A stretch of DNA of 64,000 bases from Bugula neritina (taxonomy: Eukaryota; Bryozoa; Gymnolaemata; Cheilostomatida; Bugulidae), in assembly GCA_964035545.1 (NCBI GenBank), contig OZ037766.1:31402273-31466272 (forward strand), written 5' to 3'. Both the position numbers and the translations under genes were made by a program. Position 1 is the first letter of the stretch; each line of letters opens with the position of its first letter. Below, piece by piece: positions 48,801-57,908 of the stretch. The notes under the pieces are model-generated. The model was given only the letters and a program-made list of their open reading frames with translations, did no database searches and had not been told where the DNA came from.

Positions 48801-50922
48801 CATCGAGTTGAACATTCAGAAACGCAGAGAATACCTCAAGAAGCATCCTCCAACCAACAGTAAGTCTCCTCCAACTAACAGTAAGTCTCTTCCAACCAAC
48901 AGTAAGTCTCCTCCAACCAACAGTAAGTCTCCTTCAACCAACAGTAAGTCTCTTCCAACCAACAGTAAGTCACCCACGGTTCTACGATGTGTTATCTACC
49001 TCTGCCTTGGTATGTTCATCTTTGCACATTACACACTTCGGCTATATAATCCTATATAGTGTATTAGTATATAGTAGTAATATACTATAGACTACACGCA
49101 TGCTATACAGGTTTATATTGCATACAACATATACACATGTTTATACTATATAGCCCTATGTGTGTATAGTAATATACTATAGACTACACGCATACATACA
49201 TATTTATATTATACATGTTTATATTGTAGACCGAATTCTGTTTAGCCTGCTGCCTGACTACGTCATACCTTACGCTGTGCACCTGCTGGCCCATGACCCT
49301 GAGCTGGAGTCCCACGACGACGCCCCCAACCTCAGGAATATCAAGGAGTGCCTCTGGCTACTCCTGGAGCCCCTCATGAAAGACCAGGCCTCCTTCTACT
49401 CCTTCCAGAAGAAGATATTCGAGTACATCAAACAGACGAAGGATGCTCAGAATCCTGATGATGAAATTGGCAATAAGAAGATGTGGGCTGTGTGTGACCT
49501 TGGCATTCAGATTATCATGCAAAGGTCAGTGTGTGCGAGTGTGTAGAGGTCAGTGTGTGCGAGTGTGTAGAGGTCAGTGTGTGCGAGTGTGTAGAGGTCA
49601 GTGTGTAGAGCATATACAGAGTGTAAAATGTCAGAATGTTGACTTTCTAGTATGAAACATTTGGTTCCAGGTGTCCCTTTAACTCTAAGGCTGTTCCCTG
49701 TGGGACGCCCCTTCTACCTGCCAAACTCTTCACAGGACTCGACAAATCTAACTCTAACAGATCCAATTATCTGCCTCGAGATCTTATTTACAACCCGAGT
49801 CGTGGCTCTGTAAGTAGCAGCTGTAGTAATAGCAATAGTGTTAGTAGTAGTAGTAGTAGTAGCAGTAGTAGTACTAGTAGCAGTAGTAGTAGTACTAGTA
49901 GTAGTAGTGGTAGTTGTAGTAGTACTAGTAGTAGTAGTAGTAGCAGCAGTAGTAGTAGTAGTAGTAGTAGTTGTAGTAGCAGTAGTAGTAATAGTAGTAG
50001 TAGTAGTAGTAGTAGTAATAGTAGTAGTACTAGTAGCAGTAGTAGTACTAGTAGTCCTAGTAGTAGTGCTAGTAGTAGTAATTATACTTATAGTATTGGA
50101 GGTAATAGTATCTATATATTGGTCAGGCCAACCGCAATGAGTTCTTCAAGGCCGGAGACAAAGCACCCAGCAAGGACGAGGAGGAAGAGGAAGCAGCAGA
50201 GGAAACTACTTCTGCCGTTCAGGTCAAGGACAAACCTAGTGGTGACGAGTTCATCAACCCAGAGTAAGTCACTGTCCACGTGCTAAGGTCACTGTCCGCG
50301 TGCTAAGGTCACTGTCCACGTGCTAAGGTCACTGTCCGCGTGCTAAGGTTCCTACAACTGCGCCATGTTAATTCAATACATATAAACTCTCAGTGAATAC
50401 TGTGTGACTAACAGGCTATCTGTTTGTCACTTCTCTGCAACATTCACAGATGCATGGCTGATATATTTTAGGGAAGAATTAGATAAGAAAATGGACGCTA
50501 GTGAACGTCGTAAGAAGAGGAAGTCTACTACCACCATCACGGAGCTGACGGCCAACAATTCCCTATTGCCAGATGGCGCTGTCGGCGAAGGTGTGCAGAC
50601 CATCACAGTTGGCCTTGTCGGGGAGAAAGGCGAGCTGGTGGAGGTGAACAAGAGAGTGAGAACTTCCTACAAGGCAGCCCACCAGAACGGACAAACCAAA
50701 GTCGTGGTCCGTCAGGTGGTGGAAGATGACGATGCCATGGAAGATGAGGTAAAGCTGCTGCTTTATGTTTAAACTCTGGTGTTGCTGATTGTGGTGATAA
50801 ATGTGTTGCTAAGCAACGCTGCTGTTGCTAAGTAACAAGTCGTGTTTATATTGACTATGATTCTTATGTAGGATGATAAAAAGGCAGCAACTAGAAGCTC
50901 TGCTCGTAAGAAGGCCACGTAG
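39855..50922 (+). CDS. PDS5: Sister chromatid cohesion protein PDS5, 25 exons
   Basis: HEAT-repeat regulator of cohesin loading, acetylation and WAPL-dependent release (family knowledge). Exons: 39855-39956, 40305-40362, 40686-40825, 41287-41373, 41460-41554, 41933-42059, 43051-43131, 43410-43550, 43804-43919, 44088-44328, 44716-44876, 44990-45136, 45404-45729, 45993-46120, 46322-46412, 46850-47043, 47348-47506, 47899-48119, 48403-48526, 48655-48859, 49230-49524, 49671-49809, 50127-50263, 50472-50748, 50872-50922; 3843 nt, 1280 residues. It is collinear with vertebrate PDS5: YPPECKE and SKDEL near the start, [92 protein letters not shown]. The last two exons give a short acidic then basic tail ending RSSARKKAT, shorter than the vertebrate PDS5B tail. 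About 17 of 24 introns contain tandem repeats. Intron 10 ends in an AAG acceptor. Confidence 0.96.
40830..41255. repeat. (AGT)n-rich triplet tract, PDS5 intron 3
   Basis: About 420 bp of interrupted AGT/ACT triplets beginning a few bases after the donor at 40826. Long stop-free frames here are artefacts of the triplet. Confidence 0.93.
41555..41915. repeat. PDS5 intron 5 minisatellite, core CCCATGTAATACTATA
   Basis: About eleven units of 28-33 bp. The first unit follows the splice donor GTAAGTGTGCCC directly, so most of the 378-bp intron is repeat. Confidence 0.93.
42075..42935. repeat. 11-bp tandem array YCTCTCAATAC, PDS5 intron 6
   Basis: Nearly 80 copies of an 11-bp unit whose first base alternates between C and T, filling most of the 991-bp intron. 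The unit contains no stop in any plus-strand frame, which produces two apparent 290-309-residue frames that are not genes. Confidence 0.95.
43690..43815. repeat. Triplicated 3' splice site, PDS5 intron 8
   Basis: Three units of about 36 bp with the core ATCTGTTTATAGGT. Each carries the acceptor TTTATAG followed by GT; the first also copies the exon 9 start (AACGAGGTCACA). The third, ending at 43803, is the one that keeps frame. Confidence 0.88.
44525..44715. repeat. ACTGTAGTTTACTATACACT repeats ending at PDS5 exon 11
   Basis: Units of about 17-40 bp built from TATACACTGTAGTTTACT. The acceptor of intron 10 (GTAGTTTAAG, exon starts at 44716) is a variant of the repeat in which TTAC has become TTAAG. 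Confidence 0.88.
44930..44992. repeat. Triplicated acceptor CACAGGTTTAT, PDS5 intron 11
   Basis: Three copies of an acceptor joined to the exon start: CACAG|GTTTAT, CACAG|GTTTAT and TTACAG|GTTTATGG. The third opens exon 12. The first two sit within 50 bases upstream, after a run of about 10 Cs. Confidence 0.9.
45745..45960. repeat. ACT/GCT triplet-rich tract, PDS5 intron 13
   Basis: CTACTACTA-type triplets mixed with a longer unit, TACGTACCTGCACTCTAC, repeated three times. It begins about 15 bases after the donor at 45730. Confidence 0.9.
46130..46225. repeat. ACTTACTCTATGCTGACA repeat, PDS5 intron 14
   Basis: Five units of about 18 bp starting shortly after the donor GTCAGT at 46121. Confidence 0.88.
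46413..46835. repeat. Donor-copying repeat GTAAGTATACAGTATATTAT, PDS5 intron 15
   Basis: About 20 imperfect units of roughly 22 bp fill the 437-bp intron. The first unit is the splice donor itself (T|GTAAGTATACAG), so nearly every unit carries GTAAGTATA, a strong 5' splice-site match. Confidence 0.95.
47507..47610. repeat. CACCTGAGTGTGTCC repeat, PDS5 intron 17
   Basis: Six units of about 17 bp beginning next to the donor GTTAGTACCACCTG. No GT-AG logic is visible inside the units. Confidence 0.88.
48120..48350. repeat. Donor-copying 25-bp repeat, PDS5 intron 18
   Basis: About nine units with the core GTTAGTATATAATAGTCACT. The first begins exactly at the splice donor (AATAGC|GTTAGT), so each unit holds a copy of the donor. 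Confidence 0.95.
48527..48640. repeat. Donor-like TGTAAGTACAT repeats, PDS5 intron 19
   Basis: The intron is about 128 bp and is composed largely of CCACTGTAAGTACATGTACT-like units of about 20 bp. Each contains GTAAGTA, the same hexamer as the donor at 48527. Confidence 0.88.
48845..48972. repeat. 21-bp repeat spanning the PDS5 exon 20 end and donor
   Basis: Six units of TCCTCCAACCAACAGTAAGT type. The first unit includes the last coding bases of exon 20 (CCAACCAACA) plus the donor GTAAGT; the following units duplicate both. Donor choice would add 7 residues per unit (T-N-S-K-S-P-P type), because 21 is a multiple of 3 and the units are stop-free. Confidence 0.92.
49521..49606. repeat. 24-bp GT...AG units at the PDS5 exon 21 donor
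   Basis: Three full units and one partial unit that begin GTCAGTGTGTGCGAG and end TGTAGAG. Junctions read AG|GTCAGT, identical to the real exon 21 donor AAAG|GTCAGT at 49524. Confidence 0.93.
49810..50110. repeat. (AGT)n-rich triplet tract, PDS5 intron 22
   Basis: About 300 bp of AGT triplets with ACT and GCAGT interruptions, starting at the donor GTAAGTAGCAG. It resembles the tract in intron 3. Confidence 0.93.
50264..50350. repeat. GTCACTGTCCACGTGCTAAG repeat, PDS5 intron 23
   Basis: Four units of about 21 bp starting at the donor (GTAAGTCACTGTCCACG), alternating CCACG and CCGCG. Units begin GTCACT and end AAG. Confidence 0.9.
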
Positions 50923-51918
50923 AAGCAGTGATGTCTGAGATGCCCACGACTGTACATATTCGCTTGATTTGTGGCAATTTTATTACACATGCATATATGT
51001 TTTGGCCTGTGTTTTATATGTCTTCTGTATTTGTTAAGGGAGGGCGTTATTCAGTTTACACAATTCTTTTTCTTTCTTTGTATATACAGCAGTGTGATTA
51101 CCAGTATGTCCTGTTTTATTATTCTTTATATAGGTTGTACTACTATGAAATTATAGATTTTAATAATATAAAATAAAATATTCACATGGTAAAACATCAT
51201 CTGGCAATCTTAGTTACTGACCCAAATGTTTAGTCAGCTGTAAATGAATGTAAAATTCTGCTCAATATTATTTTGGATTGCAAATTTATTATTTCCATGA
51301 TCGAGAAATGGTTTATATGATGCAAACCTATATTAAATAAATAATGCATTCTGCTAAAGATAAGGTCAATGTTATATAACTCCTTCGTAAACCAAGTATT
51401 ACTGGTTGTTGTTAGCCTATACACTCGTAGCACAAAGTTGTTGCGTGTTCAACTGCAACGTCTTAGGAACTTTGTTACTTTCTTCGATTGAATGGGTCTG
51501 ACCAAACCCTCATACCTATAAATACAAATATAGCCATAGTTATAGTACAAATATAGTCACTGTTGGAGTAAAAATATAGTCACAGTCGGAGTAAAAATAT
51601 AGCCTTAAGATACCAACAAGATATGTGGTGCTAAATTTGAATATAAATATAATTTCAGTTGTTTGAGCTTTAACAAGTAGATCGAGTTACTTGACAGACT
51701 ATAAACCATCACAAACCAAGTCTTTGACAAAAACTATTCACTCCAACTTGGGAATTTTCATAGAGCCAGTCTTTCCACAGAATTACAATATATACATTAT
51801 ACAATTTTTTCCTCTTAAGACATTGAATTTTGAGACATTACTTGGAGCAAGGTTTCTTCTTTTAAACCTTAATTGGACAAACAAATAAATCTTTGCCCAC
51901 ATGCAGAGAGAAGATTTA
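50923..51918. other. Convergent 3' region between PDS5 and the SMIM20-like gene
   Basis: A PDS5 poly(A) signal candidate, AATAAA, lies at 51172-51177. A minus-strand AATAAA (TTTATT near 51284 on the plus strand) may serve the convergent gene. No other gene is recognised. Confidence 0.5.
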
Positions 51919-52469
51919 CTAACCCCCTGGCTGTATGTCCTCCTGGTTTATGCCCCGTCTGTTCTCCCTCTGTGTTGTCTCTAAAACAAATGATACAAAT
52001 ACCACAACTACACAGATATCGGTATATGTAAGCACATAAGTAATATAGGTATATACAAGCATATAAGTATAGGTATATACAATCTTATATTCAGTATACA
52101 CTGAAAGCCTAACTCTAACATCATGTTGGCCCTTTCAATCAATGACAGTTGACTGGAAATCATAAATGGTCTTATTATGACGTTACAAAAAGCTACTTGG
52201 CAATTTTGTAAAGCTTGAAGGAGCAAGCGCAGTAGAATGTTCTACATCTTAAAAAATTACTTTGAATCAACTTGCCAAAAGGGAGGAAAGAATTTTTGAT
52301 AAAAGAGTCTAAATTTCATAGCAGGCAAATTAAATTAACATGCTTAAAAAAGTATATAAGATAGAAAACTGGGCAACTATTTTCTGTGGGCTCTTGAACA
52401 TGTTAATGCAAATAGTATTTGACTTTAATACGTTAACTATTACTGCTATTAGGCCTACTGGTACTATTG

Positions 52470-52515
<46 letters not shown>

Positions 52516-52567
52516 CACCACCGCTACTACCACCACCATTACCACCAATACTACTACCACCACCACC

Positions 52568-52598
<31 letters not shown>

Positions 52599-53254
52599 TC
52601 TCTACTAGCACTTCCATTACTATTAGTATTAATAATACCGATAGTGCTGCTACCATTAATTTCATGGCCATAATTTTAGCCAGTATTGTTACTTACGCCA
52701 CGAATCTACATGACTCATAGGCAGTATAATGGCTGCATAGCATCCGGCACAAACAATTCCAACGCACAGGCCAATTGCCAGCGCTAAAATACCAAAAGAA
52801 ACAAACTCAATACTGCAATTTAAAATTTGACAGTAGCAAATAGGTTACAAAGCCAAATGTTTAGAAAATTTAAACAATGACAATTGACGTCTCGAATAGA
52901 TCAATACCTTAAGACTGCACATTCAAGTGGCATTCACATAGAGCTGGAGCCATATGGCATTCATAGTATTTTTAAAAACATTATTTCCCAATACTTTGAA
53001 CTTGTAACAGTTTAATACATAAAAAATAGGTCTGCACTATTCAGCGCAGACTCTACAGATAAAAACCTAAAAATTTGCAAGAACCAATGTTGTTAATACT
53101 TCTTTTGTGTTTTGGCAGCACCAACGCAATCTTAAAAAATCAACCACTCACTAGACTTGTAGTTGCGAACAAACTTGATTATGCCATTAGTGTACTCCAG
53201 GTTACTAGACTGCCCACTAGATGGAGTCCATGCTTTGTACTTTTTAAGATCCAT
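51919..53254 (-). CDS. SMIM20: SMIM20 / MITRAC7-like small mitochondrial inner-membrane protein, 3 exons
   Basis: In vertebrates SMIM20 (MITRAC7) stabilises newly made COX1 during cytochrome c oxidase assembly. Minus-strand exons 53254-53152, 52783-52697 and 51980-51919 sum to 252 nt, 83 residues, with phases that agree. One transmembrane segment, LAIGLCVGIVCAGCYAAIIL, is followed by a polar tail with REN-RRGINQEDIQPGG. This matches the vertebrate pattern INRAGIVQEDVQPPG, and from the start of the membrane segment to that motif the spacing is the same 50 residues by hand alignment. The protein stops at GG, so it lacks the vertebrate KVWSDPF end, and it has a longer N-terminus (about 35 residues before the membrane segment). 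The ATG at 53254 sits 8 bases after a possible acceptor, so an upstream exon is possible. Intron 2 contains the triplet tract 52467-52640. Confidence 0.65.
52467..52640. repeat. ACT/ACC triplet tract in the SMIM20-like intron 2
   Basis: Interrupted ACT, ACC and ATT triplets. They generate poly-Thr, poly-Leu and, on the other strand, poly-Val frames that are not genes. Confidence 0.93.
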
Positions 53255-54500
53255 GTGTTGGCCTGCATTTAAAACATTTATCATTAAGAAATAAAGTAGA
53301 TAAATAACAAGCAAATTATTACTTAAACTTTGTAGCAATATATGTCATGTCTATTCAATTTGTTTCGTAGAATGCAGATGATCCACATTGAGCAATGTTG
53401 AGCCTTTCACCTATAAATCAACTGTAACCCTCACATTCAGAGACTTCTATATATCATGACTAAACTTTTCACACCAAAATTATATTTAGTTTAAGTTTAG
53501 TTTAGGTTGACCCATGAACATGTTTAGATAAATATGTCAGTTATTATTATAGATTATTGAAGCAGTATAAGTAATTGGTCTAACACTAATACTTATTCGA
53601 AATATTAGTATTACTATTTGCCACCAATTACTATTACTATTAGTATTAGTTTTTTCAAAGGTGCTAATCACTCTAATAATTATTCCATTAGAATTGGAAA
53701 GTGTTTATCACAATATGAATATCAGTAGAGCTTATTGACTATTCGTTGATTTTTCAGTAGCAGCACCGCTAATTGTATTAGTACTAATATTTCGTAATAA
53801 TACTAGGAAGACTAAGAGTAAGAGTAGTAACTCAAACTGTACTACTACTTGTTACTTTTGCTCACTATAAGTATAACTATTGGTTATGCTAATACTTAGA
53901 GTATAACTGTTATAGCTATACTTACAGTTATACTTATAGTTATAGCCATACTTTAACTTACAGTTAATGAGTTATACTTATAGTTATTGTCATTGTGTAC
54001 GAATATCTATAAGTATAAGTATAAGTCTAAGAGTGAGAGTTTAAGTTTAACTCTAACGTAAGTATTATTTTAAAACAATTTGTACACAAAACTGTAATTA
54101 AAAATAAGATGTATTACACTAAAAGTATAAGTATAAGCTCAAGTAAAATTTACATATTTATATTCATAGCTATTGTCAGTTGCAAAGTTTCTCATACTTA
54201 TAGAACCCGTACTTGACTACCTTGCGAGCAATTTCAATTTGTTTATCTTGAAACTGCAGGAAATACAGTTAAAAGATCTTTGTTGTACTCGTTGTAAATA
54301 CTCTGCATTGCTGAAAGGTTTTTGTTATTTACAGTGAACGTTTCAACTTTTTGTTCAAAAAATAAAACATTTTAGCGTAAATTGATTTTGCTAAAATTAA
54401 CTCACAGCTAAGCTAAATTTTTTTACAAATATAATTCAAACAAAAAGACCATAATGTTTAGAGTTATCCTTGCTAACTCGATTTTACTCAAGCGATCTAA

Positions 54501-54621
54501 ATTGGCACGTGATTAGAACGCTCTGTATGATTGGACGCTAGAATGCAGCGGGGAATTCAAGCTGGGTAATTGAGCAGCAGCAGCTGGTGTTGAGCGGGCG
54601 AGGCAAATACAAGAACTACCA
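54501..54621 (+). promoter_or_regulatory. Candidate cyclin A promoter: paired inverted CCAAT boxes, E-box and CHR-like site
   Basis: ATTGG (inverted CCAAT) occurs at 54501-54505 and 54530-54534, 29 bases apart, with CACGTG at 54506-54511. A CHR-like TTCAAG (reverse CTTGAA) follows at 54556-54561. Two CCAAT boxes about 30 bases apart upstream of a CHR is the layout of many cell-cycle promoters bound by NF-Y and MuvB (established knowledge). A donor at 54621 (CTACCA|GTGAGA) could end a non-coding first exon joined to the acceptor ending at 55840. Confidence 0.45.
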
Positions 54622-55840
54622 GTGAGATGATTTAAAAATTCAAAATAATACTTTTCACATTACACAACGTTGAACTCGTCGACATCAGCACTTGATTCTA
54701 AAGACTTGCTTATGCTTTGAGACAGCTACAGTCAGTATTACTATTATTATAAACATTTTGATTGAATATTTATATTGTAAATTAAAATATAATAAAATTA
54801 AATATAAATGGAAATGTTATAAGTATAACATTAACAATAATTATTTAAATATTATTATATTTTTTATTTTTATATGTTGATATTTTATCATTTATATTCA
54901 ATTTCGTGCTGGTATTTAATTGTGCAGTTATGGTAAATTTTAATTCAAGAAATAGAATCTAAATCAAAATGAAAAAAGTAGACGTAGTATTTCTATTAGT
55001 CACCATTACTGATAGTACTAGTAGTAGTTGAGTACCAGTATAAGATTGAGTATATCAATATGAATCAGAATATGCAATTGTCACCCTAGTCCTGTCAACT
55101 CAAAGTCAACGCGTCACTGTCACTATGAGCCACTAAATACCAAACTATTCCTCTTTAATTTGGTTTTTAGCTTCAACTTCGAGATACTCACACTCAAGCT
55201 AGCTCCAACTTTTAGCCTGACAGCATTCAAGGTCAATCTTCTCAAATTCAAGAGGTGCGGACAAGCTCAAATTGCAGGTATTTACTTGAGGATATTTTGG
55301 CACGTTCTGTTCTTCTTACAGTTACTAGCATGTTTAAAGTATCACGAGTAAACATAAGTAAACCAACTGTTATAACATGTACACCTGTTCAATTCAACTG
55401 TCTTAAAGTTTAAAACTAAGTTTTCATTTAAAGCTGATCTCTTTCAGTCAAATTTAAGTTCAATATATAGTTATGTTCAATTCCGTTCAAAGGCTCATGA
55501 CAATTTTTTACATTGGGATCATTTAAATTTAGCGCAGTTTATAGTTATTATATTAAATCTACTGTAATGTAAGACAATAAACCAAAATAACATGAATTTT
55601 ATCTCTAGATTCTACTTAAACAAGTACCGAAATCATTAAAAAATTCGTTCCTAAATTGTATGTTTCACTTTCAGATATCTGGCTATTGCGACTGGTTTGA
55701 TTCTCAATAATTTCCAACTGAGTTGCCATTGTGGAATCATATCCTACGCTTGCAGGTGAGCTAGTCATGATGCCAGAGTAAAATGTGTACAATGTGTAAA
55801 AATGAGATTACAGTGTGTTTCAGAGAAAGTTGTTTTTCAG

Positions 55841-55884
55841 AACTTGCAGCCAGTCTGCGTGAGTTTGTATCTACCCAAGAGAAC
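55841..55884 (+). other. Cyclin A 5' UTR part of the first coding exon
   Basis: The exon appears to open after the acceptor TTTTTCAG at 55840. The frame continues open upstream of the chosen ATG at 55885, but [12 protein letters not shown] is preferred as the start because it gives a compact cyclin-like N-terminus. Confidence 0.5.
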
Positions 55885-57908
55885 ATGAACAGTTTCCAAG
55901 TATACACAGATGAGAATCAGGGCGTGCAGACCAGGGCCAAGAGGGCCGACAGCCAGGCTGCCCAGAAGCGTACGGCACTCGGTCAGCTCACCAATGTGCG
56001 GCAGCAACCCTCACGTGCGGCAAAGGTACCTTTATTTCTAGATAGTTGCTGTTTGGTTACTGTGTGAGTGTTTTTATGGGAGTCTTACCCTGAGCTGATG
56101 TTTGCAGTCGGCTCCTTTCAAAGTCTATGAGGATGCAGGGAGAGTTTCGGCCCCCAAGGATGATGAAAAGAGGGTGAAGTTAGTCCGAAAGGCGCCGGCC
56201 CCTGCCCCAGTTTTCCATCCAAGTGACGGCTACCTGGAGAAGTTGGTGGAAGACATCACAGCTGGTGAGTTTGTGGCAGTCTCAGTAGTTAGTTATAGTC
56301 TCAGTGGTTAGTTATAGTCTCAGTAGTTAGTTATAGTCTCAGTGGTTAGTTACAGTCACAGGAGTTAGTTACAGTCACAGCTGGTTAGTTGTCATTCTGA
56401 TAGACTCCCCGATGGTCCTCGATATCTCATGCATGGACACGGATGAGAGTGTGCGGCCAGTGGTGGATACAGCGACATCTACTGTCGACAGGGAGACCAG
56501 CTTGTACTGTCTGCCGGAGTACCGGGATGACATCATCGAGTATTTAAAGGAGGCGGAGACAAGGTGTCGGCCCAAGGTAGTGCAATGTATACATGCATAG
56601 AGTAACATATCCTAGTATACTGTATAGCTGTATACTGTATAGCTGTACCTCTGACACTGCACACACTATGCTCATTCTATTCTCTTTATTTAAAGGTAAG
56701 CTACATGAGGAAACAGACAGACATCTCCCCCCAGATGAGAACCATCCTGGTAGACTGGTTGGTAGAGGTGTGTGAAGAGTACAAGTTGCATGATGAAACA
56801 CTGCATCTTGCCGTCAACTATATCGATAGATTTCTCTCACAGATGTCTGTGTTGAGGGGAAAACTCCAACTAGTCGGCACTGCCTGTATCTACTTAGCTA
56901 GGTAATATCCTCTTCTATCTATTCTCTACTCGCTACAGCTCCCCCTCTATCTGTATTTCAGTCTCACATCCATTGTTTTCTGTGTTGCAGTAAATTTGAG
57001 GAGATCTACCCGCCTGACGTGGGTGAGTTTGTCTACATCACTGACGATACTTATACAAAGAGGCAACTTCTCAGAATGGAGCATCTCGTCATCAAAGTGT
57101 TGGGGTTTGAGTGCGCCGTCCCCACAGCAAATGTCTTTGCGGATATATATTTTCAGAAACTCGGAGACCATGAATTGGCCAGACATCTGGTGCAGGTATT
57201 GTGTAACGTTTCTCTCTTCCCTGCCATCGCTCTGTCTGTTTGAATGTTGTAGTACATGGTAACATGGTTATTATAGTACATGGTAACATGCTTATTGTAG
57301 TACATAATGGAGTTATCTCTCCTTGACTGTGACAACTACCTCCAATACAAACCAAGCGTGATAACCTCGGCAGCCATGATCCTGGCAGCGCATATCCTTG
57401 CTGACCACAAGCCGCTGCTGAGCGTGTCGGACATGGAGAAAGTGACGGGACACTCTCAGGAAGAGTTGTCTCCTCTCCTCAACAAACTCCTCCAGACTCT
57501 GCGGGTGGCGGCAGACCAGCCCCAGCAGGCTGTGCGCGATAAATACAAGGCAGACTCGTGAGTGTTTCTCTGTTATACCTGACAGCTCTTAGCAAGTGTC
57601 CTGTACTTGTTATACCTGACAGCTCTTAGCAAGTGTCCTGTACTTGTTATACCTGACAGCTCTTAGCAAGTGTCCTGTACTTGTTATACCTGACAGCTCT
57701 TAGCAAGTGTCTTGTACTTGTTATACCTGACAGCTCTTAGCAAGCGTCCTGTACTTTATAGTGACTGGCAGTGCATAGCCAGTGCTCTCTGCATGTTTTA
57801 ATAAGTGTGTGTATTTGTGTTGACAGGAGAAGGGCAGTGTCTACGTTACCCATCCCTCTACACATTGACCATCTCCAAAGCTCCTCCTTTGTGTCCATCT
57901 CAAGCTAG
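55885..57908 (+). CDS. CCNA: Cyclin A, 7 exons
   Basis: Regulatory subunit of CDK1/CDK2 in S phase and mitotic entry (family knowledge). Exons: 55885-56025, 56108-56264, 56404-56576, 56696-56901, 56991-57195, 57301-57557, 57827-57908; 1221 nt, 406 residues. A destruction box RTALGQLTN is at residues 29-37. DSPMVLDIS at about 99-108 matches the vertebrate cyclin A motif. The hydrophobic-patch motif reads MRTIL (171-175; usually MRAIL). The cyclin N fold is about 145-275 with LVDWLVEV and NYIDRFLS, then [21 protein letters not shown] and [13 protein letters not shown], all cyclin A-type. The C fold runs to about 395. Invertebrates usually have one cyclin A, so I do not assign A1 or A2. Exon 4 follows an AAAG acceptor. 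Introns 2, 5 and 6 contain short tandem repeats. Confidence 0.97.
56270..56385. repeat. Cyclin A intron 2 repeat, core TTAGTTATAGTCTCAGT
   Basis: Six imperfect units of about 20 bp, starting a few bases after the donor at 56265. Confidence 0.88.
57246..57308. repeat. Triplicated acceptor TAG|TACAT, cyclin A intron 5
   Basis: Three units of about 26 bp: TTGTAG|TACATGG, TTATAG|TACATGG and TTGTAG|TACATAATGG. The third starts exon 6 at 57301; the first two copy the acceptor plus the first exon codon (TAC). Confidence 0.9.
57565..57760. repeat. 41-bp repeat in cyclin A intron 6
   Basis: Four to five units with the core TTATACCTGACAGCTCTTAG, starting about 15 bases after the donor at 57558. Each contains CTGACAG, a 3' splice-site lookalike similar to the true acceptor TTGACAG at 57826. 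Confidence 0.92.

Larger units (their letters stand above)
53263..55884. other. Divergent spacer between the SMIM20-like and cyclin A genes
   Basis: From 53560 to 54180 there are degenerate ATAAGTATA/TAGTATTA tracts like those at 640-1640. The stretch 54480-54640 is less AT-rich and looks like a promoter (see the separate entry). No coding gene is recognised apart from the likely cyclin A 5' UTR exons. Confidence 0.55.

Noticed and set aside
49838-50140. Poly-Val open frame
   Set aside because: Triplet tract of PDS5 intron 22.
52330-52720. Poly-Thr, poly-Leu and minus-strand poly-Val frames
   Set aside because: Triplet tract in the SMIM20-like intron. Only 52783-52697 on the minus strand is a supported exon.
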